This document shows positions 15,889 to 23,427 of a DNA stretch of 23,427 bases, piece by piece. The notes under the pieces are model-generated. The model was not told the origin of the DNA and searched no databases. It saw only the letters and a list, made by a program, of their open reading frames with translations. A program made the position numbers and the translations under genes. The DNA is from Acidobacteriota bacterium (GTDB lineage Bacteria > Acidobacteriota > Blastocatellia > Pyrinomonadales > Pyrinomonadaceae), in contig JADJBB010000006.1 of assembly GCA_016703965.1 (NCBI GenBank), positions 1 to 23,427 of the forward strand. The letters are read 5' to 3'. Each line of letters opens with the position of its first letter. Positions within the stretch are counted from its first letter, which is position 1.

Positions 15889-16895
15889 TCCTTTTTTGCT
15901 CCCGTTTCTGTGTTGGCAATTGAAGTGTTCGGTTCGGGTAGTTGCGTCACAAGTACATATCCGGTGGTTCCGGCTAAGACCTCTAGGAATGTGTCCTCGA
16001 GTTCGTTTCCAAACAGTGACTGACTCGTGTCCTCGGAGAGTTTTTCGGACCCTCTGCGCAGCGGCTCAGATATTACTACCGTTCCCCCTGAACGGAATGA
16101 ACCGACCGATCCCAATATCGAGCCGGCAGTATCTTTTATGCCTCGAAAGAATCGGGTCCACTTTCCGGTGACTCTTTTCCTGTTTCCGGGAATCCCTGAG
16201 GCACCGTCAGTTCCCAATAGTTCGCCGGTGAACTTCACCAGTTCACCAGAAACCGGATCGATCAGGCCGATAATGTTGACGAACGCTCTTACGGATTCAC
16301 CGCCCCGTAGATTACCAATTAGAGTCGTGCCTGCCGGATAGGAATAACCTTTTCCTACAACCGGTTGTGTCAATTCCATACGCACGACCCCGCCGGAATT
16401 TCTAAGCGTGTAGATCGCTCCAATAAGGCGGACCGTAAGCAGTGAGCCAAACGGCAGTGAGCCACTTACTTTTGGCTTCGGTGTGTCCGAGGTTGTCGCT
16501 ATAGTCGCTGCAGTATTATTGCGAAATTGCTCGTCTCTGACCTTTGTGACTCCAAAGAACAGCGAGCGTCCTAAGGGTTCGGTTGACGATACAGATTTTG
16601 ACAGTGGAGTGTCGTTACCTTGTGGAGAATTCTTCTTTGTCTCCAGGTTGGTGGGCTGATCCTCTCGTTTGGGAGCGTCCCTTGAGGAGATATCAGTGCC
16701 AACATTGAAGGAAGGCTCGGTTCTCGTTCGCGATGCTGACATCGAAGAGATATCGTTTGACTCGGTGCTAACAGAAGCGGGTTTGTCGACTGATATCGGT
16801 TCATCGGATTGCCCAACCACAGAGTCCTTGCTTGGTATTGGCTCTTTTGCCGCTACCATTGTGAGGGCAGCCTTAAGTTTCTCATCCTCGGTCAT
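15885..16895 (-). CDS. virB10: VirB10/TrbI-like protein, C-terminal (periplasmic/outer-membrane) part
   Basis: VirB10 bridges inner and outer membranes and senses ATP use by VirB4/VirD4. This 336-aa frame holds the second half of such a protein. A polar, low-complexity linker (1-~145) is followed by the C-terminal beta-rich domain (~148-325), with GSLLTVRLIGAIYT, the YPAGTTLIGNLRG turn (~196-208) and FVNIIGLIDPVSGELV. It lacks any signal peptide or membrane segment of its own, so it could not reach the periplasm alone. The missing N-terminal anchor is encoded in the preceding frame (16882-17220), which overlaps this one by 14 bases. The frame stays open upstream of the ATG (AKKDSSPAP before it), so a single-base change near AAAAA at about 16915 would fuse both into one normal VirB10. 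It overlaps the AAA+ gene by 4 bases. Confidence 0.75.
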   Translation of the reverse strand: MTEDEKLKAALTMVAAKEPIPSKDSVVGQSDEPISVDKPASVSTESNDISSMSASRTRTEPSFNVGTDISSRDAPKREDQPTNLETKKNSPQGNDTPLSKSVSSTEPLGRSLFFGVTKVRDEQFRNNTAATIATTSDTPKPKVSGSLPFGSLLTVRLIGAIYTLRNSGGVVRMELTQPVVGKGYSYPAGTTLIGNLRGGESVRAFVNIIGLIDPVSGELVKFTGELLGTDGASGIPGNRKRVTGKWTRFFRGIKDTAGSILGSVGSFRSGGTVVISEPLRRGSEKLSEDTSQSLFGNELEDTFLEVLAGTTGYVLVTQLPEPNTSIANTETGAKKE

Positions 16896-17220
16896 TGGAG
16901 CCGGAGATGAATCCTTTTTGGCTCGTTCGATTAACGGCCTGGGGATTCGGCGTAGCGAACCAACCCATACCGAAGAACCAGGTAATCGCTGTACCCATCA
17001 GTAACAAGAATACCGTGAACGCGGCAGCGGTTTTTAGTACCTTCGCGGTTCGGGAAGTTTTTCGTTCCGATCCGGTTTCAAGATCCAATTCATCATCATC
17101 AACCTCATTCTTCGAAAGTTCATTCGGATCATCCAGCAACATTTTCTCGCGTTCTTCATCTGCCTCGATGTCCGGTAAGGCGGTCGGAATATCGGAATTT
17201 GTAGTTAACGTAGTTTGCAT
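16882..17220 (-). CDS. virB10: VirB10/TrbI-like protein, N-terminal cytoplasmic and membrane part
   Basis: The 112-aa frame starts with ATG at 17220, with AAAGGAGA about 7 bases upstream, a strong ribosome binding site. It has an acidic cytoplasmic region (~1-60), a basic stretch, one membrane segment (~72-92, AAFTVFLLLMGTAITWFFGM) and a short tail ending at 16882. This is the layout of the N terminus of VirB10/TrbI. The missing periplasmic part lies in the overlapping frame downstream. A one-base slip in the run of five A just before the end would join the frames. Possible causes are a true frameshift mutation, a sequencing error in the A-run, or a real two-subunit arrangement; the first two seem more likely. 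The gene follows virB9-like at 12 bases. Confidence 0.7.
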   Translation of the reverse strand: MQTTLTTNSDIPTALPDIEADEEREKMLLDDPNELSKNEVDDDELDLETGSERKTSRTAKVLKTAAAFTVFLLLMGTAITWFFGMGWFATPNPQAVNRTSQKGFISGSNDRG

Positions 17221-17232
17221 TGCGTGTCTCCT

Positions 17233-18510
17233 TTATTTCGATCCATTAAGAGTTGCCGAGATCGGAGCGTCGATAGCTTCAGTTTGAGCAACGGCGACTC
17301 GAATCTTTTGATTAACCCCAAGGAGCGGAGATTTGTAGACAAGAGCATAGAACGTAGTAGAGCCTGGTTGGACAAGGCCCTCAAACGCGGTTGTTTCCAA
17401 ATAGCGGAGATCGAGTTTGGTGGTAAGAAGGCTGTTGCAGTCCTTGTCGAGCGTCTGGATCTGAAGTTCAGGGGAACCTCGAACGAGCCTTAGATTTGTT
17501 GATGCAGAATTGCGAATCGCAATAACAACAAGACGGTTTTCGGAATCAAGATCGGTGACGCGGGTCAGTGATAGTTCCAAACCGTGAAGAGGTGAAGACC
17601 ACGCAGAGAGGTGCTTCTTTTGATCTCGAAGAACGTCAGCCAACCGCTTGTTTGCGGCCTTCGATATCTCAGCATCGGTCATTGCTCGCTTCGAACCCGC
17701 CCGCTTTGATTCGGGTATTTCGGCGAAAACAGCGTTTGAGATTGAGTTCAACTCCGACATTGGAGAATCAGAAATCTTCTCTTCGGCGGGCCGTGGTGAA
17801 CCGACCAGTTTGGATAGTGCCCGTGAGTTGATCGGAGGAGAATTCTTGGTGTCACCGCCAAGGTCAAACGCGAGTCCTGCAACCCTCCGCGCCGAGACAA
17901 CTGCTTCGCGGTCATATGAGATAACGCATCTGTGAGCATTCTTCTTAAGGTCGCTGACCGGTACCAGTTCGAGAATCAAAACCAGGCCGGACCGCATCTG
18001 CAGGCTGATCGCGGCAGAGGTCGCCCAGTCTTTTGAAGGGACGAATCCTTCTCCTGGATAAATGGTTATCGATCGGTCGGTTTCTTTTGTCGGAGACTGA
18101 AACACTGACGCAAGCTTGGGGTTTCCCTCATGGATGTAATAGATTCCGTCCGATGCGGGAAACTCGACAATAGAAACTGCGTTTTGAGCCAGTCCCAGAC
18201 GCACAACAGTAGGCTGCTTCGGGTTGACCGTTACATTTGCTTCTCCCGACAGGAAATCAGGTAGCGGAGCATTAATTACCGCAACGGGCTGTGTTTCTTT
18301 GGAGACCGCTGAAATGTTTACGACCTTCTCATTTGAAGTCTGATTAATCTCGGTCGAGACCGGACGAACGACATTCTTTACCTTAGGTTTGTGAACAGGC
18401 TTCCGGCTCTGCGGATAAACATTGACACCAAATGCCGACAGGACGACGAGAGAGATTCCAATTATCCTCGTAGTGTATTTTCCCAGATTTGAAATGCTTA
18501 AAGTTTTCAT
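17233..18510 (-). CDS. virB9: VirB9/TrbG-like component of the secretion channel
   Basis: VirB9 is a periplasmic subunit of the outer-membrane core complex with VirB7 and VirB10. This 425-aa protein has a signal-like hydrophobic N terminus (~15-32, RIIGISLVVLSAFGVNVY). A Lys/Pro-rich linker follows, then a beta-rich domain (~85-175) with VTVNPKQPTVVRLGLAQN and the ITIYPGEGF stretch. A long polar linker leads to a second beta-rich domain (~300-420), with RLVVIAIRNSASTNLRL and GLVQPGSTTFYALVY. The two-domain layout and its location between virB8 and virB10 support a VirB9/TrbG role; sequence similarity is too faint to be sure. ATG at 18510 has AAGGAAT about 12 bases upstream. It is longer than a typical VirB9 (~290 aa), mainly from the linkers. 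Confidence 0.65.
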   Translation of the reverse strand: MKTLSISNLGKYTTRIIGISLVVLSAFGVNVYPQSRKPVHKPKVKNVVRPVSTEINQTSNEKVVNISAVSKETQPVAVINAPLPDFLSGEANVTVNPKQPTVVRLGLAQNAVSIVEFPASDGIYYIHEGNPKLASVFQSPTKETDRSITIYPGEGFVPSKDWATSAAISLQMRSGLVLILELVPVSDLKKNAHRCVISYDREAVVSARRVAGLAFDLGGDTKNSPPINSRALSKLVGSPRPAEEKISDSPMSELNSISNAVFAEIPESKRAGSKRAMTDAEISKAANKRLADVLRDQKKHLSAWSSPLHGLELSLTRVTDLDSENRLVVIAIRNSASTNLRLVRGSPELQIQTLDKDCNSLLTTKLDLRYLETTAFEGLVQPGSTTFYALVYKSPLLGVNQKIRVAVAQTEAIDAPISATLNGSK

Positions 18511-18548
18511 GATTCAAATAATATTCCTTACTACTTACCGCCAATTGT

Positions 18549-19325
18549 TTAACTGCCGGGTTGAATTGCTGATGATGTTTCCTCCGCATCGCCGATGAGC
18601 GATAAAGGCGAGATGGTCTTGCCGTTTACGGGTTCGACGCGAAACCGAAGAATGGTGAAGCCGGTTCTCAGGTTATTGTCGTTTCGGATCGGGGTCGCAG
18701 GGCTGTCCTTCAACAGAAACTTACATTTAAGCTGTACGGACTCTTCCACATCCTGGCCTGCGGATTTGCGCCGTATCTTGCGCGTGCCGATCGCTCGCAG
18801 AATGTATGGGTCGCTTTCATCTACGGACAAGTCCTGTAGTTCCCATGACGAATTCACGCTTTCTGTCTTCTCGGCAGCGAGAACGCCGTTCTGCTTTAGT
18901 CGATTTGCCATCGCCATCGAAAGATCAGGGTCGAGCATTCGGAGCAGTTTGTTTACTTGCGCCTCACGCGTCGTTTGTTCGACTTCGTAAAGAGCGGTTA
19001 GAAATTCCTTGACCAGATACTTCTTGTCAGTTGATGTAGGAACGTCCGGCGTGATGCTGACGGTTTCGGTCGAACCGTAATCACGGTTGTTTAGTTCGAC
19101 AACTCGTCCGCTCGATTTATCGACGACTATCCGGTCTGCCTTTCTAAAGATCAGGAACATGTTTACGCAGCCGCTCAGAGCGAGGGCAAAAAGCAGCACG
19201 GCGAGGATCTTCAAAAGCGACGCGATCGTAACGATGTCGTCCGGGTCGCGAGTAAGGTAAGTTGGTGAACCGTTAACCATGTTCGCTATGTCAGGCGTAT
19301 CGATTTTTGTTTCATTTGCTTTCAT
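18549..19325 (-). CDS. virB8: VirB8/TrbF-like assembly factor
   Basis: VirB8 is a bitopic inner-membrane protein whose periplasmic NTF2-like domain nucleates the secretion machine. The 258-aa product has a short cytoplasmic N terminus, one membrane segment (~33-60, IASLLKILAVLLFALALSGC through LIF), and a ~195-residue periplasmic domain. That domain has KADRIVVDKSSGRVVEL, the helical YLVKEFLTALYEVEQTTREA stretch and the LKCKFLLKD/FTILRFRVEPV strands expected of the fold. Size, topology and location just upstream of virB9 agree. ATG at 19325 has no strong Shine-Dalgarno. A gap of 152 bases with an inverted repeat separates it from the transglycosylase gene upstream. Confidence 0.75.
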   Translation of the reverse strand: MKANETKIDTPDIANMVNGSPTYLTRDPDDIVTIASLLKILAVLLFALALSGCVNMFLIFRKADRIVVDKSSGRVVELNNRDYGSTETVSITPDVPTSTDKKYLVKEFLTALYEVEQTTREAQVNKLLRMLDPDLSMAMANRLKQNGVLAAEKTESVNSSWELQDLSVDESDPYILRAIGTRKIRRKSAGQDVEESVQLKCKFLLKDSPATPIRNDNNLRTGFTILRFRVEPVNGKTISPLSLIGDAEETSSAIQPGS

Positions 19326-19415
19326 AAGATTTCGGTCTCGGATGGGCTAATGGCAAACGCAGTGCCAGACGCGAAATAGACACTCTCGGGTCAATAGTCG
19401 GCTTCTAACTCCACA

Positions 19416-19435
19416 TCGGCAGAAAAATTTGCCGA
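19416..19435. repeat. Inverted repeat between virB1-like and virB8-like genes
   Basis: TCGGCA-8 bases-TGCCGA gives a perfect 6-bp stem in the 152-base gap between the transglycosylase stop and the virB8 start. No T-run follows on the minus strand, so it is not a clear terminator. It may be an operator or a transcript-processing site; the role is unknown. Confidence 0.3.
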
Positions 19436-19477
19436 ACGGTGCGAAAGTCGTCCGCAGTTGACTCGAAAATACGCCGA

Positions 19478-20338
19478 CTATCGATCGTGGGTTGATAAAA
19501 CAATTTCTCCGGCGAAAGTTGAGCGGGCTCGCCGAGTTGAATTTGTTGGAATATTTTGTCCGACAATAACGGGGCCGAAACTGAGTTGTTGCGCCTCGTC
19601 TGAAGTTTCCAGAGAGATCAGGCTCCGTCTACCGGTTCGCGGATCGTAAAAAACCAAAATTGCTTTGCTTTCCTGAACCTCCGTTGCCGTGATCTGCCTT
19701 TCACTCCTGGGATATTTCTCGGCGGCGAATGGAATCGGAGCCGTGCCAAATCTGCCTTGCTGCTTAAGCCAGCGATACACCTGCACGCCTTGCGAAACAT
19801 ATCCCAGAGTTTCCTTATACGGCGGGACACCGTTGACCGTCCTCCGTTGCGAGGCATTGATTAATCGTCCGTTCGACTTTAGATTTCGTCCATAAAGATA
19901 CGCAGAAACGGTGCCTTCGCCGGCGTTATAGGCGGCTAAAACAGACTCAAGTCTCCAATCAAATAGGCGTCCCAAATACTTCACATACTTCGCTGCCGCA
20001 TATAGCGATGAGGTCGGCTCGTACGGGTTTGCCAACCCAAACCGGGCAGCGGTCGCGGGCATGAACTGCATCAGTCCCTGAGCGTTCTTTGGACTGGTCA
20101 GCCATGGCCGGAACCGCGTTTCGTTATAGGCGATAGTCCATAGGATGAGCGGGTCGACACCTTCGCTTTTTGCGGCTTTATCTATCGTCGCCTCGAACAA
20201 TCTGGCACGTGAAAGTACATCCATTCTTCCGAGTGAAGTTCGAGAAACCAGTTGTTTTTCCTGCGCTCTAGCAGCTAAAGGGAAACCAGCAAAAAGCAGT
20301 AATAGAAATGTGATCGGGTGTGTGATTCGTTTTTTCAT
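19478..20338 (-). CDS. virB1: Lytic transglycosylase (VirB1-like, SLT domain)
   Basis: It cleaves peptidoglycan glycan strands to let the secretion channel through. I use ATG at 20338 (286 aa), because MKKRITHPITFLLLLFAGFP...ARAQ is a clean signal peptide with probable cleavage after residue 25, and GAAGG lies about 10 bases upstream. The upstream GTG-like extension to 20392 would bury that signal. The SLT domain spans ~45-150: the catalytic Glu73 is in AYNETRF, GLMQFMPATAARFG (88-101) is the substrate-groove motif, and LAAYNAGEG (134-142) is the third family motif. All key residues are present. The C-terminal ~130 residues are variable. It is the first gene of the minus-strand transfer block, facing virB2 across a divergent promoter region. 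Confidence 0.9.
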   Translation of the reverse strand: MKKRITHPITFLLLLFAGFPLAARAQEKQLVSRTSLGRMDVLSRARLFEATIDKAAKSEGVDPLILWTIAYNETRFRPWLTSPKNAQGLMQFMPATAARFGLANPYEPTSSLYAAAKYVKYLGRLFDWRLESVLAAYNAGEGTVSAYLYGRNLKSNGRLINASQRRTVNGVPPYKETLGYVSQGVQVYRWLKQQGRFGTAPIPFAAEKYPRSERQITATEVQESKAILVFYDPRTGRRSLISLETSDEAQQLSFGPVIVGQNIPTNSTRRARSTFAGEIVLSTHDR

Positions 20339-20489
20339 ATCACCCGCCCTTCGCAACCGATGTGCCACCCATGTGCCACCGAGCCCGATCATCGAACGGC
20401 ACGAACCTTGCAGAGCGAGTGAAAGTATTGACGTATCTGGGCCCTTTTTCCGGGTTCGTCAACGAAAACCTATAAAAGCGAGGACGACT
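20339..20489. promoter_or_regulatory. Divergent control region between virB1-like and virB2-like genes
   Basis: This 151-base gap must carry promoters for both transfer transcripts. It contains a tandem direct repeat ATGTGCCACC (20360-20369 and 20371-20380, period 11, about one helical turn) and an inverted repeat TTGACG...CGTCAA (20428-20433 and 20457-20462, 23 bases apart). TATAAA occurs at 20471-20476, too close to the virB2 start to be a likely -10 box. The repeats are candidate binding sites for a transfer regulator that would set both directions at once. Confidence 0.45.
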
Positions 20490-20866
20490 ATGAAAAAACT
20501 ACTGACACTTATCAAAGCCATGTGCCCGCACTGGCGCCGCTCGGATTAATGTTGCTTTTCACGCAACTGACTTCAGCACAAGGCCCGATCTTCACCGGAG
20601 ATGCAAGTAACCTCTCCAACATCATTCGTGAAGCCCTTAAGCTCATGGCGATCATTCTCTTCTGTTTAGGAGCGGTCGGCGTGGCTTGGTCGATCTATAA
20701 CAAGATGACCGGAAAGGAATGGGGCAACCAGGCGTTCGGTTCGCTCCTGTCGTTTGCGTTCGGAACAATCGTCGCGGTGTTCTGGCAGCTTGCACAAGGA
20801 CGTGCGGTCGGAGTTGATACGAACTTCAGGAGGAAGCCACATGAGAAGACGTGCAACACGACCTAA
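20490..20866 (+). CDS. virB2: VirB2/TrbC-like pilin, with a frameshift in the leader
   Basis: VirB2 is the major pilus subunit. ATG at 20490, with GCGAGGA about 6 bases upstream, gives a charged leader MKKLLTLIKA. That frame stops after 19 codons, while the rest of the protein (PALAPLGLMLLFTQLTSAQG onward) continues one frame away, open from GTG 20522 to 20866. One base missing near 20516-20521 would restore MKKLLTLIKAHVPALAPLG..., a proper signal peptide ending at TSAQ. The mature part has two membrane helices (LKLMAIILFCLGAVGVAW and FGSLLSFAFGTIVAVFW) joined by a short basic loop, as in VirB2. Its last codons overlap the virB3 start by 26 bases and contain virB3's ribosome binding site. Confidence 0.7.
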
Positions 20867-21175
20867 TGTTTTCCGTGGTCTGAAGCGGTTCGGGGTCTAC
20901 TCTACCGACTGGAAGTTTATCCTGATCCCCACTGCGATCGCCTACATCGTTCCCTTTGTTTTCGGGCTTTGGGTGGGTTACGTTCCGCTGGGATTCCCTT
21001 GGGACTGCTAGTTTTTCTGATTCTTTTGGGAATCTTTAACTATCTTCGTTTGAGTAAGCCTTCCTACTGGCTTTCTCAGAAGTTTGACGCCGAGATAGAC
21101 CGATGGACTAAGTATCGACCGCCGCTCCGAGGCGAACTCGAACCGACAAGTTGGAAGACATCGAACAGGAAATAA
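20841..21175 (+). pseudogene. virB3: VirB3/TrbD-like protein, frameshifted
   Basis: VirB3 is a small inner-membrane subunit that works with VirB4. ATG at 20841 has AGGAGG 7 bases upstream. The frame reads MRRRATRPNVFRGLKRFG and a first membrane segment (FILIPTAIAYIVPFVFGLWVG), then stops at 21009-21011. The second membrane segment (GIPLGLLVFLILLGIF) and a basic, Trp-rich tail continue in another frame to 21175. One small indel near 20975-21000 explains the break. Joined, it would be about 110 aa with two adjacent membrane helices, normal for VirB3. It lies 2 bases before virB4. Confidence 0.65.
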
Positions 21176-21177
21176 GC

Positions 21178-23427
21178 ATGGACACAGCAAACCTAACATT
21201 CAAGCAAATCGCAATCTCTCTTTTCGGAGGACTTCTTTCCGTCGGTCTTGGTTTGGTAGCCGGATTTCGTTTCATCCCGGCAGTGAGATCGTTATCGAGC
21301 CGTACTCCATTGGACCGCGGGTCACGAACTCAACTCATCGAGAATGCAGAAGCAGGTCGGATATTTCCTACCGAGCTCGCGGGGCTAGACGGGAACACTA
21401 TCCGTTACCGAGATGGCAGCTATGGAAAGGCCTATATTTTCGAACCGTCGAACAGTTTTCATCGACGGTTACGTGACTGAACAACGGATCGACGAGCTAA
21501 AAACGATACTGAAATTCGAGAAGCCGAAGCACACGATCATTCAGTTTCGGTTCCTAAATTCGCTCGACACGGGTGAGGTGCTTCGGTCACATCTCTCATC
21601 CAGAGACACCGCATCATCCGATCCGGTCGCCGGTGTGCTTCAGGCCACCAATCTTTCCCTTCACGAGGAAGCGATCAGATCCGGCGAAGTTATGCGACAA
21701 ACCGCAACGGTCTGGATACGAGTTCCGGTACCTGATCCAGGTGAAAAGGGAATGATGTCTTTGCTCTTGCCTTCTATTTCAAAGGACATAAGGGATCACG
21801 GGTTTGCACGACTATTCCGCTTTCCCCTCAAAAGCATAAGAAATCGCGAAAGTGAATTGATGGTGCAGAGAGGTGCAAAGTGAAGCCGCCTGCAAACTAA
21901 AAAGCTTCTCGAGTATTTCAATCATTCGAAACCAATTTTCCGCAGCTTGCAGCTTCGGAGATGAACCGAACAGGGATATTTGAATCACTTTTATCAGCCA
22001 TCGCCGGGAGCACGGTCACTGTTCCCAATCTGGAAGCTCAGATTGCGTCGATCTGCGGCGATATCTTTGGCAGTACAGAACTTGAGACAAAACGTGAGCA
22101 GTACATCCGTCACAATGGTACGCCTGCCAAGTTTAGTCAGTCTCAAAACTCTCCCAAATGGCTTTTGTAACGGCCGATATCATGCGCGCTATCTGACTGC
22201 TACGGAGCTCTAGGATTTCCGCACGAGATCGTCGTTGATTTGATGACAACTGAAAAACAGGCTGCAAAAAGACCTGCAAAAGCGAATCGATCGTATCGAC
22301 GGCAGTCGCAACACCTGGCTTGGGTTCCGTAATCTCAAAAGGACGCGGTTGTTATCAAGTCAGACCTTGAGGGCCTGCTCGAACAGGTCGAAGGGGGACA
22401 ATGAAGAGATCTGCAATCTCAGATTAACCGTTATTGTCTTTGCGGGCCGCTCAAGGGCTAAAAAGGAAACGCGTCGGCAACTTGAGATTCTTGACGACCG
22501 ATGTGATGCCGTAGTCTCAGCGATCCGCAAGAAGATCGGGGCGGACGCAATTAGAGAAGACGCGGTGCGGCAACGCGCGATCTATCCGCGAATGCTTGCC
22601 GGCGAACTTTCCTGGAGGCCAACAGGTCAGGAACTTACGGAAACGGCCGACTCGGTAATCTCATTTGTCCCAACCGAAACTAGCTGGCGCGGCAGCCGAA
22701 GGCCGCACAGCATCTTTATAACTCCGAACGGCCAGATGTTTGGTCTTGATCTCTACGATCGGGCACTGATCAAATCTCCAACAGTCATCGTCACCGCAGC
22801 GTCCGGTGAAGGCAAATCATTCCTGGCTTCGATGCTGATCACGGATATCGGGCTCATCGCGGCAACGTAAAGGTCCGTGTGATGGACTATCGGCATTCGT
22901 TCAAGCCCATATGTCGGCTTTTTGGCGGCCGTCACGTCGAGTTTAACGAAGCCAATCCCAAACCGATCAACATCTGGAACTATCCGGGAATCGAGGAAGG
23001 TAACCGTCCTACGAAGCGCCAGCCAATGGTGCTGACGGACATCCTCATTCTTAGCAAACAGCAAAGACAGATGCGATCACAAGTGCTATTGCTGCCACCG
23101 TTATCGATGAGGTCTATAAGATGTCGCTGGCTCGAAACGGAGACGGCAGGACCGAAATTCCAACCAACGCTTGACATTTTCTGGATGTTCTTAAGACCTA
23201 TCATTGGAGCCTGCACAGCAGGGCTGGTAGGCGAGCGAGCTTCTTTACTTGAAACTTAATGTTCACCGAAAAGACCCGTGGCTTAACTCCCCGACCCATC
23301 CTGACTATGACGTACACGATGTTCGATGTGTTTGAACTTTCAGGCATCAGTGCCTTGACGAGAAGATCCCGCGAGCGTTCTGGCTTTCGGATTAGTTTGG
23401 ATAATGCAGGAGATAGGCGAGGAAGAC
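21178..23427 (+). pseudogene. virB4: VirB4/TrbE-like secretion ATPase, multiply frameshifted and cut by the window edge
   Basis: VirB4 powers pilus assembly and transfer. ATG at 21178 has AGGAA 7 bases upstream. Homologous-looking sequence runs to the window end but through many frames: LAGLDGNTIRYRDGSYGKAY (to ~21440), SSRDTASSDPVAGVLQATNL (to 21883), SEMNRTGIFESLLSAIAG (~21955-22170), FPHEIVVDLMTTEKQ (~22216), and RQRAIYPRMLAGELSW through the Walker A TAASGEGKSFLASML (~22794-22838). After Walker A come FKPICRLFGGRHVEFNEANP, IDEVYKMSLARNGDGR and MFDVFELSGISALT near the right edge. At least seven indels or stops are needed, so no functional VirB4 can be made as written. Family assignment is supported by order, motif and neighbours. 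The 3' end is missing. Confidence 0.75.

Noticed and set aside
15662..16171. 169-codon plus-strand frame
   Set aside because: Antisense to the AAA+ and VirB10-like genes; Ser/Pro/Arg-rich shadow composition.
20339..20392. N-terminal extension of the transglycosylase to 20392
   Set aside because: It would place 18 residues before a clean signal peptide; ATG 20338 has a ribosome binding site.
1..23427. CRISPR arrays, tRNA or rRNA genes, insertion sequences
   Set aside because: No regularly spaced repeats, no cloverleaf or rRNA-like sequence and no transposase motifs were seen; with no computation available, small RNAs could be missed.

Overview
The window carries a decaying or damaged conjugative element from a Gram-negative (diderm) bacterium, with two defence modules lodged between its transfer genes. 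The envelope-spanning type IV secretion set (VirB1, 2, 3, 4, 8, 9, 10 and VirD4 relatives) and a plus-strand relaxase with an HUH motif show that this was an integrative conjugative element or conjugative plasmid. The base composition looks moderate, neither strongly AT- nor GC-rich. The divergent protein families suggest a poorly sampled phylum; Acidobacteriota (Blastocatellia-like) is my low-confidence guess. No rRNA, tRNA, CRISPR array or transposase was seen.

Layout. Bases 1-378 hold a broken minus-strand gene that runs off the left edge. Bases 379-721 are a divergent non-coding stretch with repeated TTGGCGTAA words and a nested inverted repeat (584-643), the best oriT candidate. Bases 722-3669 hold plus-strand coding remnants with many frameshifts; they include a relaxase whose HUH histidines are still readable near 1814-1822. 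Bases 3986-7314 (minus) are an intact two-gene operon. Its first gene is a nucleoside phosphorylase/nucleosidase-APAZ fusion and its second is a short, catalytically inactive prokaryotic Argonaute. Bases 7527-9812 (plus) hold a 761-aa protein with a DUF4326-like CxC...CH segment. Bases 9854-11460 (minus) hold an AbiEi/AbiEii type IV toxin-antitoxin pair.

Bases 11624-20338 (minus) are the main transfer block. In transcription order it reads VirB1-type transglycosylase, VirB8, VirB9-like, VirB10 (split over two overlapping frames), a MoxR-like AAA+ ATPase where virB11 usually lies, a membrane-anchored protein, VirD4, and a second small membrane-anchored protein. A divergent intergenic region (20339-20489) faces virB2-virB3-virB4 on the plus strand. 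All three show frameshifts, and virB4 is cut by the window edge.

How the parts fit. VirB2/3/4/8/9/10 would build the channel and pilus, the transglycosylase would open the peptidoglycan, and VirD4 would dock the relaxase-DNA complex. The Argonaute operon and AbiE are cargo that would protect the host against phages or competing plasmids. The most interesting item is the Argonaute operon. Its effector is a nucleosidase-fold domain with its predicted catalytic acids intact, not one of the TIR, SIR2 or nuclease effectors of the characterised short-Argonaute systems. It predicts guide-triggered destruction of a nucleotide pool. Frameshifts cluster at both ends of the window while the middle is nearly clean, so either the element has lost mobility and kept its defences, or the ends are poorly assembled. 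The sequence alone cannot decide between these.
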